Positions 17,771 to 26,879 of a stretch of 64,000 bases of DNA are shown one piece after another. Each line of letters begins with the position of its first letter. Positions within the stretch are counted from its first letter, which is position 1. Both the position numbers and the translations under genes were made by a program. Below the pieces are notes generated by a model. It made no database searches and was not told where the DNA came from. It saw nothing but the letters and a program-made list of their open reading frames with translations. Source of the stretch: Pelagihabitans pacificus (lineage in GTDB: Bacteria; Bacteroidota; Bacteroidia; Flavobacteriales; Flavobacteriaceae); contig NZ_VIKU02000002.1 of assembly GCF_009371985.2 (NCBI RefSeq), positions 434,001 through 498,000 on the forward strand. The letters run 5' to 3'.

Positions 17771-20047
17771 ATGAAGCTATTCCCATCCCTTATTCAACTC
17801 TTCGTGCTTTGCTGTATCATCTGCGCATCAAACGCTCAGAATGTAGTCTCCTATGTAAATCCCTTGGTGGGATCCGATTCGTCTTTCGACCTTTCCAATG
17901 GAAACACCTACCCCGCCATAGCGCGGCCATGGGGCATGAATTTTTGGACCCCCCAAACTGCCGAGAACAAAGATGGGTGGACGTATGCCTACGACTCGAA
18001 TACCTTCAACGCTATCAAACAAACCCATCAGGCCTCCCCGTGGCTCAACGATTATGGCACTTTTTCCATCATGCCCCGAACCGGCAAAAGTGAAACCACC
18101 GAGGAAGGGCGAAAATCGTTTTTTAGTCATAAAATCGAAGTATCCAAACCCCATTATTATAAGGTCTATGCGGCCGATTACGATGTTTGGGCCGAAGTGA
18201 CCCCGACCGAGCGGGCCGCCCGCTTCCGTTTTACCTATCCCGAAACCGATGATGCCCATTTGGTCATCGATGCCTTTGGTATGGGTTCGCATCTAAAAGT
18301 GGAAGGTAACACCATTACCGGCTATAGTCAGTACAATCATGGGGGCGTTCCACAGAATTTCAAAAATTATTTCGTGATTGAACTGGATAAACCGATTGAA
18401 AGTGTTGAGTTATACGACACCCACGAGCTATTAAAAGATAACCCAAATGAAGCTACGGGTGAACATATCTTGGCCGTCGTTCGTTTCCAAACCCAAAAGG
18501 GTGAAGTAGTCGAATTAAAGACTGCTTCTTCCTTTATAAGCCTGGGGCAGGCTAAATTAAACCTGGGAAATGAAATAGGGGACTCCGATTTTGAAACGAT
18601 AAAACAGCAAGGGGCCGATACTTGGAACCAGTGGATGGGAAGAATTCAAGTGGAAGGCGGTTCCTTAAAAGAACGCCAAAACTTTTATACGGCCCTTTAC
18701 CGCTGCCTATTATTTCCACGGAAGTTTTATGAAATCGATGCCGAACGAGATACCATACATTACAGTCCGTTTAATGGAAAGGTCGAGGCCGGGGTACTCT
18801 TCACCGATAATGGCTTCTGGGACACTTTCAGAGCCATCTTTCCACTTTTTACCCTGGTGTATCCCGATATGAACGCCCAAATGATGCAAGGGCTGGTTAA
18901 TACATATAAGGAAAGTGGTTGGCTTCCCGAGTGGGCCAGCCCCGGACACCGTTCGGCTATGATCGGATCCAATTCCGCCGCCATCATTGCCGATTCCTAT
19001 TTGAAAGGAATCCGTGGGTATGATATTGACACCCTTTATGAGGCCATCCTTAAAAACTCGGAGAACGAAGGGCCGTTGGCATCCGTAGGCCGACTTGGGG
19101 TCGATTATTATAATAAATTAGGCTATGTGCCTTATGATGTCGATATCAAAGAAAATGCTGCCCGCTCCCTGGAATATTCCTTTGACGATTTTTGTATCTA
19201 TCAACTGGCAAAGTCGCTCGACCGCCCTAAAAAGGAAATCGAGTTGTTTCGGGAACGCGCCGACAATTATAAAAAACTGTTTGATTCCAGTACCAACTTC
19301 ATGAGGGGCAAGAACAAGGATGGCACTTTTCAATCACCCTTTAACCCCGTTAAATGGGGGGACGCCTTCACTGAGGGGAACGCTTGGCACTATACCTGGT
19401 CGGTCTTTCAGGATATCGAGGGACTCATTCACCTCATGGGCGGTAATAAAGCCTTTAATGAGAAATTGGATGCCGTTTTTACCACAGCCCCGGATTTTGA
19501 TTATAGCTATTACGGATTCCAAATCCATGAGATTACCGAGATGCTCATCGCCGGTATGGGGCAATATGCGCACGGCAACCAACCTATTCAGCACGGTATT
19601 TACTTATATAACTATTCGGGACAGCCCTGGAAAGCACAAAAACGTGTTCGGGAGGTTACGGAGAAGCTTTATCTGCCTACTCCTGACGGCCTTTGCGGTG
19701 ATGAGGATAACGGTCAGACCTCGGCATGGTATGTATTTTCCGCCATAGGGATGTATCCGGTGAGTTCGGCTACCAATCAGTACGTATTTGGATCACCGCT
19801 TTTCGATAAAATCACCCTACACCTAGAAAACGGGAATACCTTTACCATCCGGAATAAAAATAATCGTCCCGAGAATGTGTATATCCAAAACGCCCTCTTG
19901 AACGGCACTGAGTATACCAAAAATTTCATCACCCATGAAACGCTTTGGGAGGGAGGGAATCTACAATTCACAATGGGGACCGAATCCAACACGGAACGAG
20001 GTACACAGCCGGAAGACACTCCCTACTCCTTAAGTAAAGACCTATGA
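17771..20047 (+). CDS. GH92 exo-alpha-mannosidase
   Basis: 758 aa, usual length for GH92. A signal peptide ends near CASNAQN. Family hallmarks are YVNPLVGSDSSFDLSNGNTYPA at the start, NFWTPQT, DNGFWDTFRAIFPL, AHGNQPIQHGIYLYNYSG and GLCGDEDNGQTSAWYVFSAIG. These calcium-dependent enzymes invert at alpha-mannosides of N-glycans, yeast mannan or algal glycoconjugates. Its stop overlaps the start of the sulfatase by 4 nt (ATGA), which couples the two products. The linkage specificity cannot be told from sequence. Confidence 0.96.
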   Translation: MKLFPSLIQLFVLCCIICASNAQNVVSYVNPLVGSDSSFDLSNGNTYPAIARPWGMNFWTPQTAENKDGWTYAYDSNTFNAIKQTHQASPWLNDYGTFSIMPRTGKSETTEEGRKSFFSHKIEVSKPHYYKVYAADYDVWAEVTPTERAARFRFTYPETDDAHLVIDAFGMGSHLKVEGNTITGYSQYNHGGVPQNFKNYFVIELDKPIESVELYDTHELLKDNPNEATGEHILAVVRFQTQKGEVVELKTASSFISLGQAKLNLGNEIGDSDFETIKQQGADTWNQWMGRIQVEGGSLKERQNFYTALYRCLLFPRKFYEIDAERDTIHYSPFNGKVEAGVLFTDNGFWDTFRAIFPLFTLVYPDMNAQMMQGLVNTYKESGWLPEWASPGHRSAMIGSNSAAIIADSYLKGIRGYDIDTLYEAILKNSENEGPLASVGRLGVDYYNKLGYVPYDVDIKENAARSLEYSFDDFCIYQLAKSLDRPKKEIELFRERADNYKKLFDSSTNFMRGKNKDGTFQSPFNPVKWGDAFTEGNAWHYTWSVFQDIEGLIHLMGGNKAFNEKLDAVFTTAPDFDYSYYGFQIHEITEMLIAGMGQYAHGNQPIQHGIYLYNYSGQPWKAQKRVREVTEKLYLPTPDGLCGDEDNGQTSAWYVFSAIGMYPVSSATNQYVFGSPLFDKITLHLENGNTFTIRNKNNRPENVYIQNALLNGTEYTKNFITHETLWEGGNLQFTMGTESNTERGTQPEDTPYSLSKDL

Positions 20048-21831
20048 AAAAACCAACCGCCTACATTGTATTGGTCATTGTGCTACTATTGCTGGCTTGC
20101 GCTGAAAAAAGGAAAGAAGAAGCCGATGATACCATCCCACGAAAACCAAATATCGTCTTGATATTGGCCGATGACCAAGGCTGGGGAGATTTAAGTTATC
20201 ATGGCAATACCAACCTACGAACCCCAAATATCGATTCGCTGGCATTTAACGGGGTGTCTTTTGAACATTTTTTTGTACAACCTGTATGTTCCCCTACCCG
20301 CGCCGAACTGTTGACAGGAAGATATTATACAAGAACAGGTGTACACTGGGTCTCTGAAGGTGGGGAACGTATGAATCCCGAAGAACGGACCATTGCCGAA
20401 ATCCTTCGGGAAAATGGTTATAAAACCGGTGCTTTCGGAAAGTGGCATAACGGAATGCAACCGCCTTATCACCCAAATTCCCAGGGTTTTGACACCTACT
20501 ACGGTTTTGCCTCAGGACATTGGGGCAACTACTTTAGTCCGCTGCTTGAGCAAAATGGAAAACTGGTGAAAGGCGATGGCTTTCTAACGGATGACCTTAC
20601 CAATAAAGGCCTCGCGTTCATGGAAGCACATCAAGACGAATCTTTTTTTCTCTTCCTTCCCTATAATACGCCCCATAGCCCCATGCAAGTACCCGACACC
20701 TATTGGGACCGTTTTAAAAACAAAGAGTTGGAACAACGCTATCACGGTGATGAAATCGAAGACCTTAATTTTACCCGAGCGGCCCTCGCCATGGTCGAAA
20801 ACATTGATTACAATGTGGGTCGCGTATCGGCCAAACTCAAGGAACTGGGATTGGAAGAAAATACCATTGTCATCTACCTATCGGACAATGGTCCGAACGG
20901 ATGGCGCTACAACGGAGGTATGCGCGGCAAAAAAGGTAGCACGGATGATGGCGGGGTACGGAGTCCGTTTTTTGTCCAATGGAAAACGGTCTTGCCGGCA
21001 GGAAAAAAAATCCCAGAGATTGCTGGTAGCATCGATTTAGTACCCACGCTGATGAACCTGATAGGTGCAGAAACATCTTCGCAACCAGCAATGGATGGAA
21101 GAGACCTATCTCCTTTGATGAGAGAGGCAAACCCCACTTGGAACGATCGGTTCATTTACAATCACTGGAACGGGCATACCAGTATACGTTCCCAACGATA
21201 TCGACTCGACAACGAAAACCGTTTATACGACATCATCAATGACCCCGGTCAGATCCATGATATTTCCAAAGACTACCCGCAGTTGACCGATTCCCTGATG
21301 CAGGCCAAAGCGAATTGGCTTAAGGAGACCAGTCCCCTGACTTGGGAAACCGACCAACGCCCCTTTACCCTGGGCCATCCCGAAGCCCACTATACCCAGC
21401 TACCCGCCCGGGACGGCATTCCGCATGGCCATATCAAACGAAGTAACAAGTACCCAAACAATACATTCTTCACGAATTGGAAGAGTGAAAAGGATTCCAT
21501 AACCTGGGACGTGGAAGTCCTGGCAGATGGGGAATTCGAAGTGCTGTTGTACTACACCTGCAAACCGGAAAATGCCGGGGTCGGACTCCTACTGAGCCAT
21601 GGAGAAAGTAAGTTGGCTACCCGATTGCGCCAGGCACACGACCCACCACTTACCGGTATGGAAAACGATCGCGTACCTCGAATGGAATCGTATGTGAAGG
21701 ATTTCAAGCCGTTCCGCATGGGAACCATACGGTTACGAAAAGGAAAAGGCCCATTGTCCCTAAAAGCACTTGCATTTTCCGGGGAGGAGGCCATCGATGT
21801 ACGCCTACTACAATTCCGAAAAATAAAGTAA
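20044..21831 (+). CDS. Family S1 arylsulfatase-type lipoprotein
   Basis: 595 aa. Lipobox LLLAC (Cys19). C-S-P-T-R at 82-86 is the formylglycine motif, with LADDQGWGD (41-49) for calcium binding, GAFGKWHNG for the lysine/histidine site and SDNGPNGWRYNGGMRGKKG in the active site. About 170 extra C-terminal residues after the usual IINDPGQ segment form a beta-rich domain of unknown role. It should remove sulfate from an exported or periplasmic glycan. The start overlaps the GH92 stop and the stop lies 1 nt before the GH26 start, so it works with mannosidases, suggesting a sulfated mannose-rich substrate. Confidence 0.94.
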   Translation: MKKPTAYIVLVIVLLLLACAEKRKEEADDTIPRKPNIVLILADDQGWGDLSYHGNTNLRTPNIDSLAFNGVSFEHFFVQPVCSPTRAELLTGRYYTRTGVHWVSEGGERMNPEERTIAEILRENGYKTGAFGKWHNGMQPPYHPNSQGFDTYYGFASGHWGNYFSPLLEQNGKLVKGDGFLTDDLTNKGLAFMEAHQDESFFLFLPYNTPHSPMQVPDTYWDRFKNKELEQRYHGDEIEDLNFTRAALAMVENIDYNVGRVSAKLKELGLEENTIVIYLSDNGPNGWRYNGGMRGKKGSTDDGGVRSPFFVQWKTVLPAGKKIPEIAGSIDLVPTLMNLIGAETSSQPAMDGRDLSPLMREANPTWNDRFIYNHWNGHTSIRSQRYRLDNENRLYDIINDPGQIHDISKDYPQLTDSLMQAKANWLKETSPLTWETDQRPFTLGHPEAHYTQLPARDGIPHGHIKRSNKYPNNTFFTNWKSEKDSITWDVEVLADGEFEVLLYYTCKPENAGVGLLLSHGESKLATRLRQAHDPPLTGMENDRVPRMESYVKDFKPFRMGTIRLRKGKGPLSLKALAFSGEEAIDVRLLQFRKIK

Positions 21832-21832
21832 G

Positions 21833-22852
21833 GTGGCTTCTCCTAAAGACAGAAAGATCACCAAACCCACCCGACGGCAGTTGCAAAAACTTAGGGACCT
21901 TCCAAAAGTGGGCTATGCCTTCGGACACCAGGACGCCTTAACCTATGGTATTGGTTGGAAAAATGACGGCAAACAGTGGAAGAGCGATGTGCAACTTGTA
22001 TGCGGAGAGCATCCGGCGGTATTCGGTTTTGAACTGGGAAATCTGGAACGGGGGCTCCCTGAAAGTATTGATTCGGTCAACTTCGGAATTATGAAAAAAC
22101 TGATTCGAAAAGCGTATCGAAAAGGAGGTATTGTTACCCTTAGCTGGCATCCGGACAATCCGGTCTCCAACAAAAATGCCTGGGACACTACGAGGGCGGT
22201 GCATACCTTGCTGAGGGGCGGTACCCTTTACGGGCAGTATCGTATATGGATGACACATCTTGCCCGTTTCCTTAAAAGCCTCAAGGACAAAAACGGAAAA
22301 CGAATCCCTATTGTCTTTCGGCCCTACCACGAAATGAACGGCAGTTGGTTCTGGTGGGGAAAGGGGCATTGCAGTACCCAGGAATATACAGCGCTCTGGC
22401 GTCAAACTTTTCATCTATTGACCAACGAATTTGATGTTCACAATCTACTCTATTGCTATTCGCCGAACCTTTTAATGCATAAAAAAGATTATCTGAAGTA
22501 TTATCCCGGCGATGCCTATGTGGATGTTCTCGGAATCGATGTCTATCAACATATCAATAACACCTTGTTCAAAAGGCATTTGAAAAAAGATTTGCGGCTG
22601 TTGAAAAAAATAGCCGAGGAAAAAGACAAACCCTTTGCCCTGACCGAAACGGGATTGGAGAAAATCGGCAAAAAAAATTGGTTTACAAAAGTATTACATC
22701 CATTGCTGGTCAACAGCGGCATCTCCTATGCCGTCGTATGGAGAAACGATAGTCCCGGACACCATTACGCTCCCTATCCGGAACATCCGATTTGTAAAGA
22801 CTTCATAACCTATGCTGCCTTTGTCGAAGTGCTTTTTTTAAAGGATATTTAA
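21833..22852 (+). CDS. GH26 beta-mannanase-like enzyme without signal peptide
   Basis: 339 aa starting at GTG, the only sensible start because an in-frame stop (21824-21826) lies 6 nt before it. Catalytic residues are visible: acid/base E167 in FRPYHEMNGSWFWWG and nucleophile E272 in ALTETGL, with the FGHQDA N-terminal motif and the IGIDVYQ strand. GH26 enzymes cut beta-1,4-mannan, mixed-linkage glucans or beta-1,3-xylan. The N-terminus (MASPKDRKITKPTRRQL) is polar with no signal peptide, unusual for an endo-acting enzyme; it could act in the cytoplasm on imported oligosaccharides, or an exported start may have been lost. Last gene of the operon. Confidence 0.88.
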   Translation: MASPKDRKITKPTRRQLQKLRDLPKVGYAFGHQDALTYGIGWKNDGKQWKSDVQLVCGEHPAVFGFELGNLERGLPESIDSVNFGIMKKLIRKAYRKGGIVTLSWHPDNPVSNKNAWDTTRAVHTLLRGGTLYGQYRIWMTHLARFLKSLKDKNGKRIPIVFRPYHEMNGSWFWWGKGHCSTQEYTALWRQTFHLLTNEFDVHNLLYCYSPNLLMHKKDYLKYYPGDAYVDVLGIDVYQHINNTLFKRHLKKDLRLLKKIAEEKDKPFALTETGLEKIGKKNWFTKVLHPLLVNSGISYAVVWRNDSPGHHYAPYPEHPICKDFITYAAFVEVLFLKDI

Positions 22853-22873
22853 AAAGTATCCTTTGCAAAATAC

Positions 22874-24526
22874 CTACTGTTTGATGGGTGCAAGATGTCC
22901 ATCCTTACCTGTCATTTGCCAATGCCCCAAAGAGATGGGGATGTTTCCGATAGCATTTAACGAATCAAAGAAATCCTTCACCTTGAACGGGACGTTCTCT
23001 GCCTCCCGTTTTCGAGCAAATTCGGCCATAGCTTCTTTCAACAAGTACTTTCCGGTAATATAACTGGTGCCATAGCCCGGCTGTCTCAGATAGAGGTGTT
23101 GTTCAAAAATGAGGAGGTCTTTTTCGGTTTTCATCCATCCCCTTGGGGTGTACCCGGAATGAATGCCCCCCGCCTCCTCCATCGTCATTTCATTGGCATG
23201 GGCATACAATGACCCCAAGCCCCTTGCAGCCCTTTGGGCCATCATGATGTAAACGATTTCCCTGGATCGAGGACTGTCGTCATATAGCCCAGCTTGCATA
23301 AATAGTTCTTCTACCGCAGTGGCCGTACCTTCGTTTCGGGAATCGAAAATGTTGTATAGCAAGGGGTCGCGCCGAATCTTACTGGCATGTGGCTCATTAT
23401 CCATTCGAGCCAGTTCGAACCAGTGGTAAAAATGGGAAAAGAGCGGCCGTGGGTCGTAGTGGGCGGTTATCCAGAAAAAGTTCCGTTTTTCTTCGGGAAC
23501 AAAATGCCCTAGATGCTCCTTTAGTGCAGGTTCAAAATAGTCCTTAACAGTCACAATCTCTTGCTCCCTTAAAAATGACATTAAACTTTCCGCGGCATTT
23601 TCCGCTAATTTTTGATAGGTTTCCGGGGAATCTGCAGCGACCAGATCCGGTAAATTACGATTACGATGTTCTTCCAGCTTGAGTCCCGACCAAGCGTTTG
23701 CCAACTCGGTTTTTAAAATGGTCACCTCATCTTCCCAGGTCAAGGGTACCAAATGTACATTTTGTAAATACCAGGAGTAGTTTTCCTTACCGATGCCGGA
23801 AGGGCCTGTCTTTGAATCCGCTTTTGCTTCCAACCAGGCGGCCAGATTATCGGTGGATTCAATCGCCTCGTTGATCGCATTCACGAGCTCCTTGTTCTCG
23901 TTTACTCCGGGCAAGTCTAGCAATCCCTTTAAATGATTACTTTGGGTTTTGATATCGCGTATGCCGGCAATCCATAAGTCTCGGGCGTTTCCCGTGAGGT
24001 TATATTGGGCTTGGGCATTCAAAGTAGGGATTATGCTTATTTCTTGGAGAAAACGTTTTTGTTCACCCGCTTCCAAAGGAAAATCGTACGTCCATACCTC
24101 CAATGTTGCGTGATGCGTGGGTCCTTCGTGGGCGGGGACATCACTGCGATTCATCCAAACCGTTTTATAATACGCCGGATCCCGCTCCCAAGGTTTAAGG
24201 ATGCGGTGATTAAAATCATAGCCGTTCATTTCGGCCCATACCAACATCCAATCCACTTTTTGGGCTACTGACCATCCTACGGTATCGATGGCGGCCAAAT
24301 TAGATCGGAGCGTTTTGAACTCCGTCCAGCGTTTTTCAAAGGTCGCCCGGGTATAGTCGGGTACTCCTTCCAATGTAGGTGGATTTTCGAAACTGCGCCA
24401 TTTCTTAAATAGCGCTACTAATTCCTTATTACCGTTAGCGGAATCCCCGTTTTGGGCGTACGTCAAATTTTGGACACCTACAAAAAAAATGGACAGAAGT
24501 ACTACGAACAAGTTGGTTGGTCCCAT
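22874..24526 (-). CDS. Exported DUF885-like protein
   Basis: 550 aa with a signal peptide ending near NLTYAQ. Mostly alpha-helical. [20 protein letters not shown] and the final [19 protein letters not shown] resemble the second half of DUF885, a zinc peptidase-like family related to M3/M32 folds. The family's HExxPGHH zinc motif is not found; the corresponding stretch reads [14 protein letters not shown]. It may be a diverged or non-catalytic member. Convergent with the GH26 gene and followed upstream by a bidirectional hairpin. Role unknown. Confidence 0.65.
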   Translation of the reverse strand: MGPTNLFVVLLSIFFVGVQNLTYAQNGDSANGNKELVALFKKWRSFENPPTLEGVPDYTRATFEKRWTEFKTLRSNLAAIDTVGWSVAQKVDWMLVWAEMNGYDFNHRILKPWERDPAYYKTVWMNRSDVPAHEGPTHHATLEVWTYDFPLEAGEQKRFLQEISIIPTLNAQAQYNLTGNARDLWIAGIRDIKTQSNHLKGLLDLPGVNENKELVNAINEAIESTDNLAAWLEAKADSKTGPSGIGKENYSWYLQNVHLVPLTWEDEVTILKTELANAWSGLKLEEHRNRNLPDLVAADSPETYQKLAENAAESLMSFLREQEIVTVKDYFEPALKEHLGHFVPEEKRNFFWITAHYDPRPLFSHFYHWFELARMDNEPHASKIRRDPLLYNIFDSRNEGTATAVEELFMQAGLYDDSPRSREIVYIMMAQRAARGLGSLYAHANEMTMEEAGGIHSGYTPRGWMKTEKDLLIFEQHLYLRQPGYGTSYITGKYLLKEAMAEFARKREAENVPFKVKDFFDSLNAIGNIPISLGHWQMTGKDGHLAPIKQ

Positions 24527-24615
24527 AAAACGAATTTGTGCCGAACAAGATACGTAATCGCTGCAATTATTTCCTTCATTTTATACATACAAACAACAAG
24601 ACCATGCATTAGGAG

Positions 24616-24651
24616 AAAAACGCTCTTCCCATAATTGAAAAGAGCGTTTTT
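24616..24651. terminator. 12-bp hairpin terminator downstream of the BlaI/M56 operon
   Basis: AAAAACGCTCTT (24616-24627) pairs exactly with AAGAGCGTTTTT (24640-24651) around 12 bases. The GC core is flanked by A and T runs, so it can act on both strands; on the minus strand it lies just beyond the M56-ankyrin stop. Confidence 0.8.
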
Positions 24652-24677
24652 GGTAATACAGTAAGCAGGCCAACCAA

Positions 24678-26396
24678 TTATTCCTTGGCACCCTTTGATT
24701 TCAGGTATTTGGTTATTTCGGTATGCTTTTTTTTCTTGGCCATTTTAAGTGGTGAGCGGTAACGCCCAGAGGTATCGGTCGAGGATTGGTTGATATCGGC
24801 CCCATTCTCGACTAGGTACTTGACTACGGATAGATGCCCCTGTTCACTCGCATTGATCAACGGGGTTTCATCATCAATGACTTCGGCATTGATATCCGCA
24901 CCCAAGCCTATCAGGTATTTTACAATATGAAGTTGACCGCCTTTTGCTGCCATAATTAGGGGATTCCCATCTCCTTTTACGCCCTTGTTTACATCCGCAC
25001 CAGCTTCCACCAAAATTTTCATGATGCCCAAAAAGCCATATCTAGCGGCCTGTATCATGGCATTCCCATCCCCAGGGAACGATCTATTGACATCTGCACC
25101 CCGCTTTATCAGCAAACGCACCATTTCTTCGTCTCCGCTGGCTATGGCCGCCATTATCGGATAACCATCCGACGTGGAGCCCAAATTGGGGTCGGCACCA
25201 CTTTCCAACAACAAACCCGCAATTTCTGAATTGGAGTGCTGTAGGGCCCTATATAGGGCAGTACCTTCCCCATATAGCATTTCATTGACATCTACCCCAT
25301 TGGCAATTAGGATTTTAACCGTTCCGAGTGCTCCATCCGCCGCTGCTCGCATCAACGGAGTTTGGTTTTCGGAGTGATTATTTTGATACTCCTCCCCATC
25401 CCAATTGTATTCGGCATCATCGGTATAGGAAGTTTGGCTTTCTTGCGCACCCAGCAAAAAAGGTTGATTCATAAACAAAACGGTAGCAAAGAGTACCGGT
25501 GCGATAAAAGCATACTTGAAATAATTGTTTCGATTTGATTTTTTTGTGTTCATCATGACGATTCGTTTTTTGATTAATGAATGATTATAACTAGAAACTA
25601 TGGTTAATGGTTTTTGTTGAGTGGCAATTTCCAATAGGTTTATCTGATATTTTTCGGACTCTACAGTTTTGGCTTTTAGCAGGTAGTCATCGGTTTGATA
25701 CTCGATATTTTTTTCAATCTCCTTTCTGTAAAACCAGGCAAACGGGTTGAACCATAAGAAAATAATCACCAATTCAGCTAGTAGCAGATCTAAAGAATGT
25801 CTTTTTTGCACGTGTACTTTTTCGTGTTGCAATACTTGTTCGTAGGTGTCAAGGCTATATTTACCGGGGTCGATGAAGATATAGTTAAAAAAGGAACAGG
25901 GACCACTAGGGCCTTCACCGTTGATAATGATGGCATTACCATCAACCACTTGGTCGGCCTCCTTTCGAATTCTCCGAAACAAAGTTAGAAACTGACCTAT
26001 GAGTCGTAAGGACAGTACCGACACCCCAAACACATAAATCAAGGAGATCCAAAAGAATGGTCCCTTAGTTCCGGAAGCTATCCGCTCAATACGCGTGCTT
26101 GAAGCATCCATGCTCTCATTTCCAGCAACATCAGTACTTTCCAAAGAACCCAAGATATCCGTATCCTTTAAGGTATTCGTTGCATCTACTCCCACGTCCT
26201 CCAACACATTGCCGATGATACCCTGGTTCGAAATCAATTCGGGAAGGGCAATGAACGGCAATAGAAAAGCGCAAAACAATCCCGCAACTAGATACATACG
26301 GTTCGCCTTGAAAAAACTCTCCTTTTCCAATAGGAGTTTGTAGAACACCCATAGGATAATGATGACGAGGGAGGCTTTGATCAGCAAGGATACCAT
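24678..26396 (-). CDS. BlaR1/MecR1-type M56 metallopeptidase fused to ankyrin repeats
   Basis: 572 aa. N-terminal membrane segments (about 1-20, 36-52, 113-135) and a cytoplasmic zinc peptidase with the motif H191-E-K-V-H195, then LLLAELVIIFLWFNPFAWFY and a last span (about 290-310), as in BlaR1 sensors. Instead of a penicillin-binding domain, the extracytoplasmic C-terminus (about 345-572) holds seven ankyrin repeats, for example TPLINASEQGHLSVVKYLVE. BlaR1-type proteins cleave the partner repressor when a signal is sensed; here the ankyrin block would be the sensor or docking part. It is 3 nt downstream of the BlaI gene. Confidence 0.88.
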   Translation of the reverse strand: MVSLLIKASLVIIILWVFYKLLLEKESFFKANRMYLVAGLFCAFLLPFIALPELISNQGIIGNVLEDVGVDATNTLKDTDILGSLESTDVAGNESMDASSTRIERIASGTKGPFFWISLIYVFGVSVLSLRLIGQFLTLFRRIRKEADQVVDGNAIIINGEGPSGPCSFFNYIFIDPGKYSLDTYEQVLQHEKVHVQKRHSLDLLLAELVIIFLWFNPFAWFYRKEIEKNIEYQTDDYLLKAKTVESEKYQINLLEIATQQKPLTIVSSYNHSLIKKRIVMMNTKKSNRNNYFKYAFIAPVLFATVLFMNQPFLLGAQESQTSYTDDAEYNWDGEEYQNNHSENQTPLMRAAADGALGTVKILIANGVDVNEMLYGEGTALYRALQHSNSEIAGLLLESGADPNLGSTSDGYPIMAAIASGDEEMVRLLIKRGADVNRSFPGDGNAMIQAARYGFLGIMKILVEAGADVNKGVKGDGNPLIMAAKGGQLHIVKYLIGLGADINAEVIDDETPLINASEQGHLSVVKYLVENGADINQSSTDTSGRYRSPLKMAKKKKHTEITKYLKSKGAKE

Positions 26397-26399
26397 AAT

Positions 26400-26762
26400 C
26401 TATACTTTTTTAGATTTTATAATAGCAATCAATTCTTGTATTTCCTCATCGGTTAATTGTTCCTGTTTGGCGAAATGGGCCATCATTTTTGAAAAGGAGT
26501 TATCAAAATACTTCTTCTTGATATTGCTGATATCCTCTTTTCGGTATGCTTCCATACTCACGACAGCATTGTACCTATCGACATTTCCTAACTTTTCAGA
26601 AGTCAAAAAACCTTTTTTGACCAAAATCTTTACGATGGTGGCAACCGTATTATAATGAGGTTTGGGATGGGGTAGCCGTTCAACAATGTCGCGAATGAAC
26701 ATTCCGTCGGATTGCCAAATAAGCTGCATTATTTGATCTTCCCTTTTAGTCAGTTTTTGCAT
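26400..26762 (-). CDS. BlaI/MecI-family transcriptional repressor
   Basis: 120 aa, the standard length. Winged-helix DNA-binding half (MQKLTKREDQIMQLIW.., with HYNTVATIVKILVKKGFL as wing region) and a C-terminal dimerisation helix pair. BlaI proteins bind TACA/TGTA-type dyads as dimers and are cut by their M56 partner, which lies 3 nt downstream. Two dyads immediately upstream (26788-26805 and 26809-26824) fit autoregulation. Confidence 0.94.
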   Translation of the reverse strand: MQKLTKREDQIMQLIWQSDGMFIRDIVERLPHPKPHYNTVATIVKILVKKGFLTSEKLGNVDRYNAVVSMEAYRKEDISNIKKKYFDNSFSKMMAHFAKQEQLTDEEIQELIAIIKSKKV

Positions 26763-26787
26763 GAAAAATCAATATTAATATACAATA

Positions 26788-26805
26788 CTACTAAATACTT
26801 AGTAG
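26788..26805 (-). promoter_or_regulatory. BlaI operator dyad 1 (CTACTAA-ATAC-TTAGTAG)
   Basis: A perfect 7-bp inverted repeat with a 4-base spacer, 26 bp upstream of the blaI-type start. It matches the BlaI/MecI operator shape (TACTA..TAGTA). Its centre is 20 bp from the next dyad. Confidence 0.75.
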
Positions 26806-26808
26806 ATA

Positions 26809-26824
26809 TACTAATTTATTAGTA
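26809..26824 (-). promoter_or_regulatory. BlaI operator dyad 2 (TACTAA-TTTA-TTAGTA)
   Basis: A perfect 6-bp inverted repeat with a 4-base spacer and the same half-site as dyad 1, offset by 20 bp, about two helical turns. The pair would let two repressor dimers bind the same face of the DNA. Confidence 0.75.
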
Positions 26825-26879
26825 GAATTTTTATGGGTAGTATACCATCAGATTATGACTTCGCTGATAGCTTACTTAA

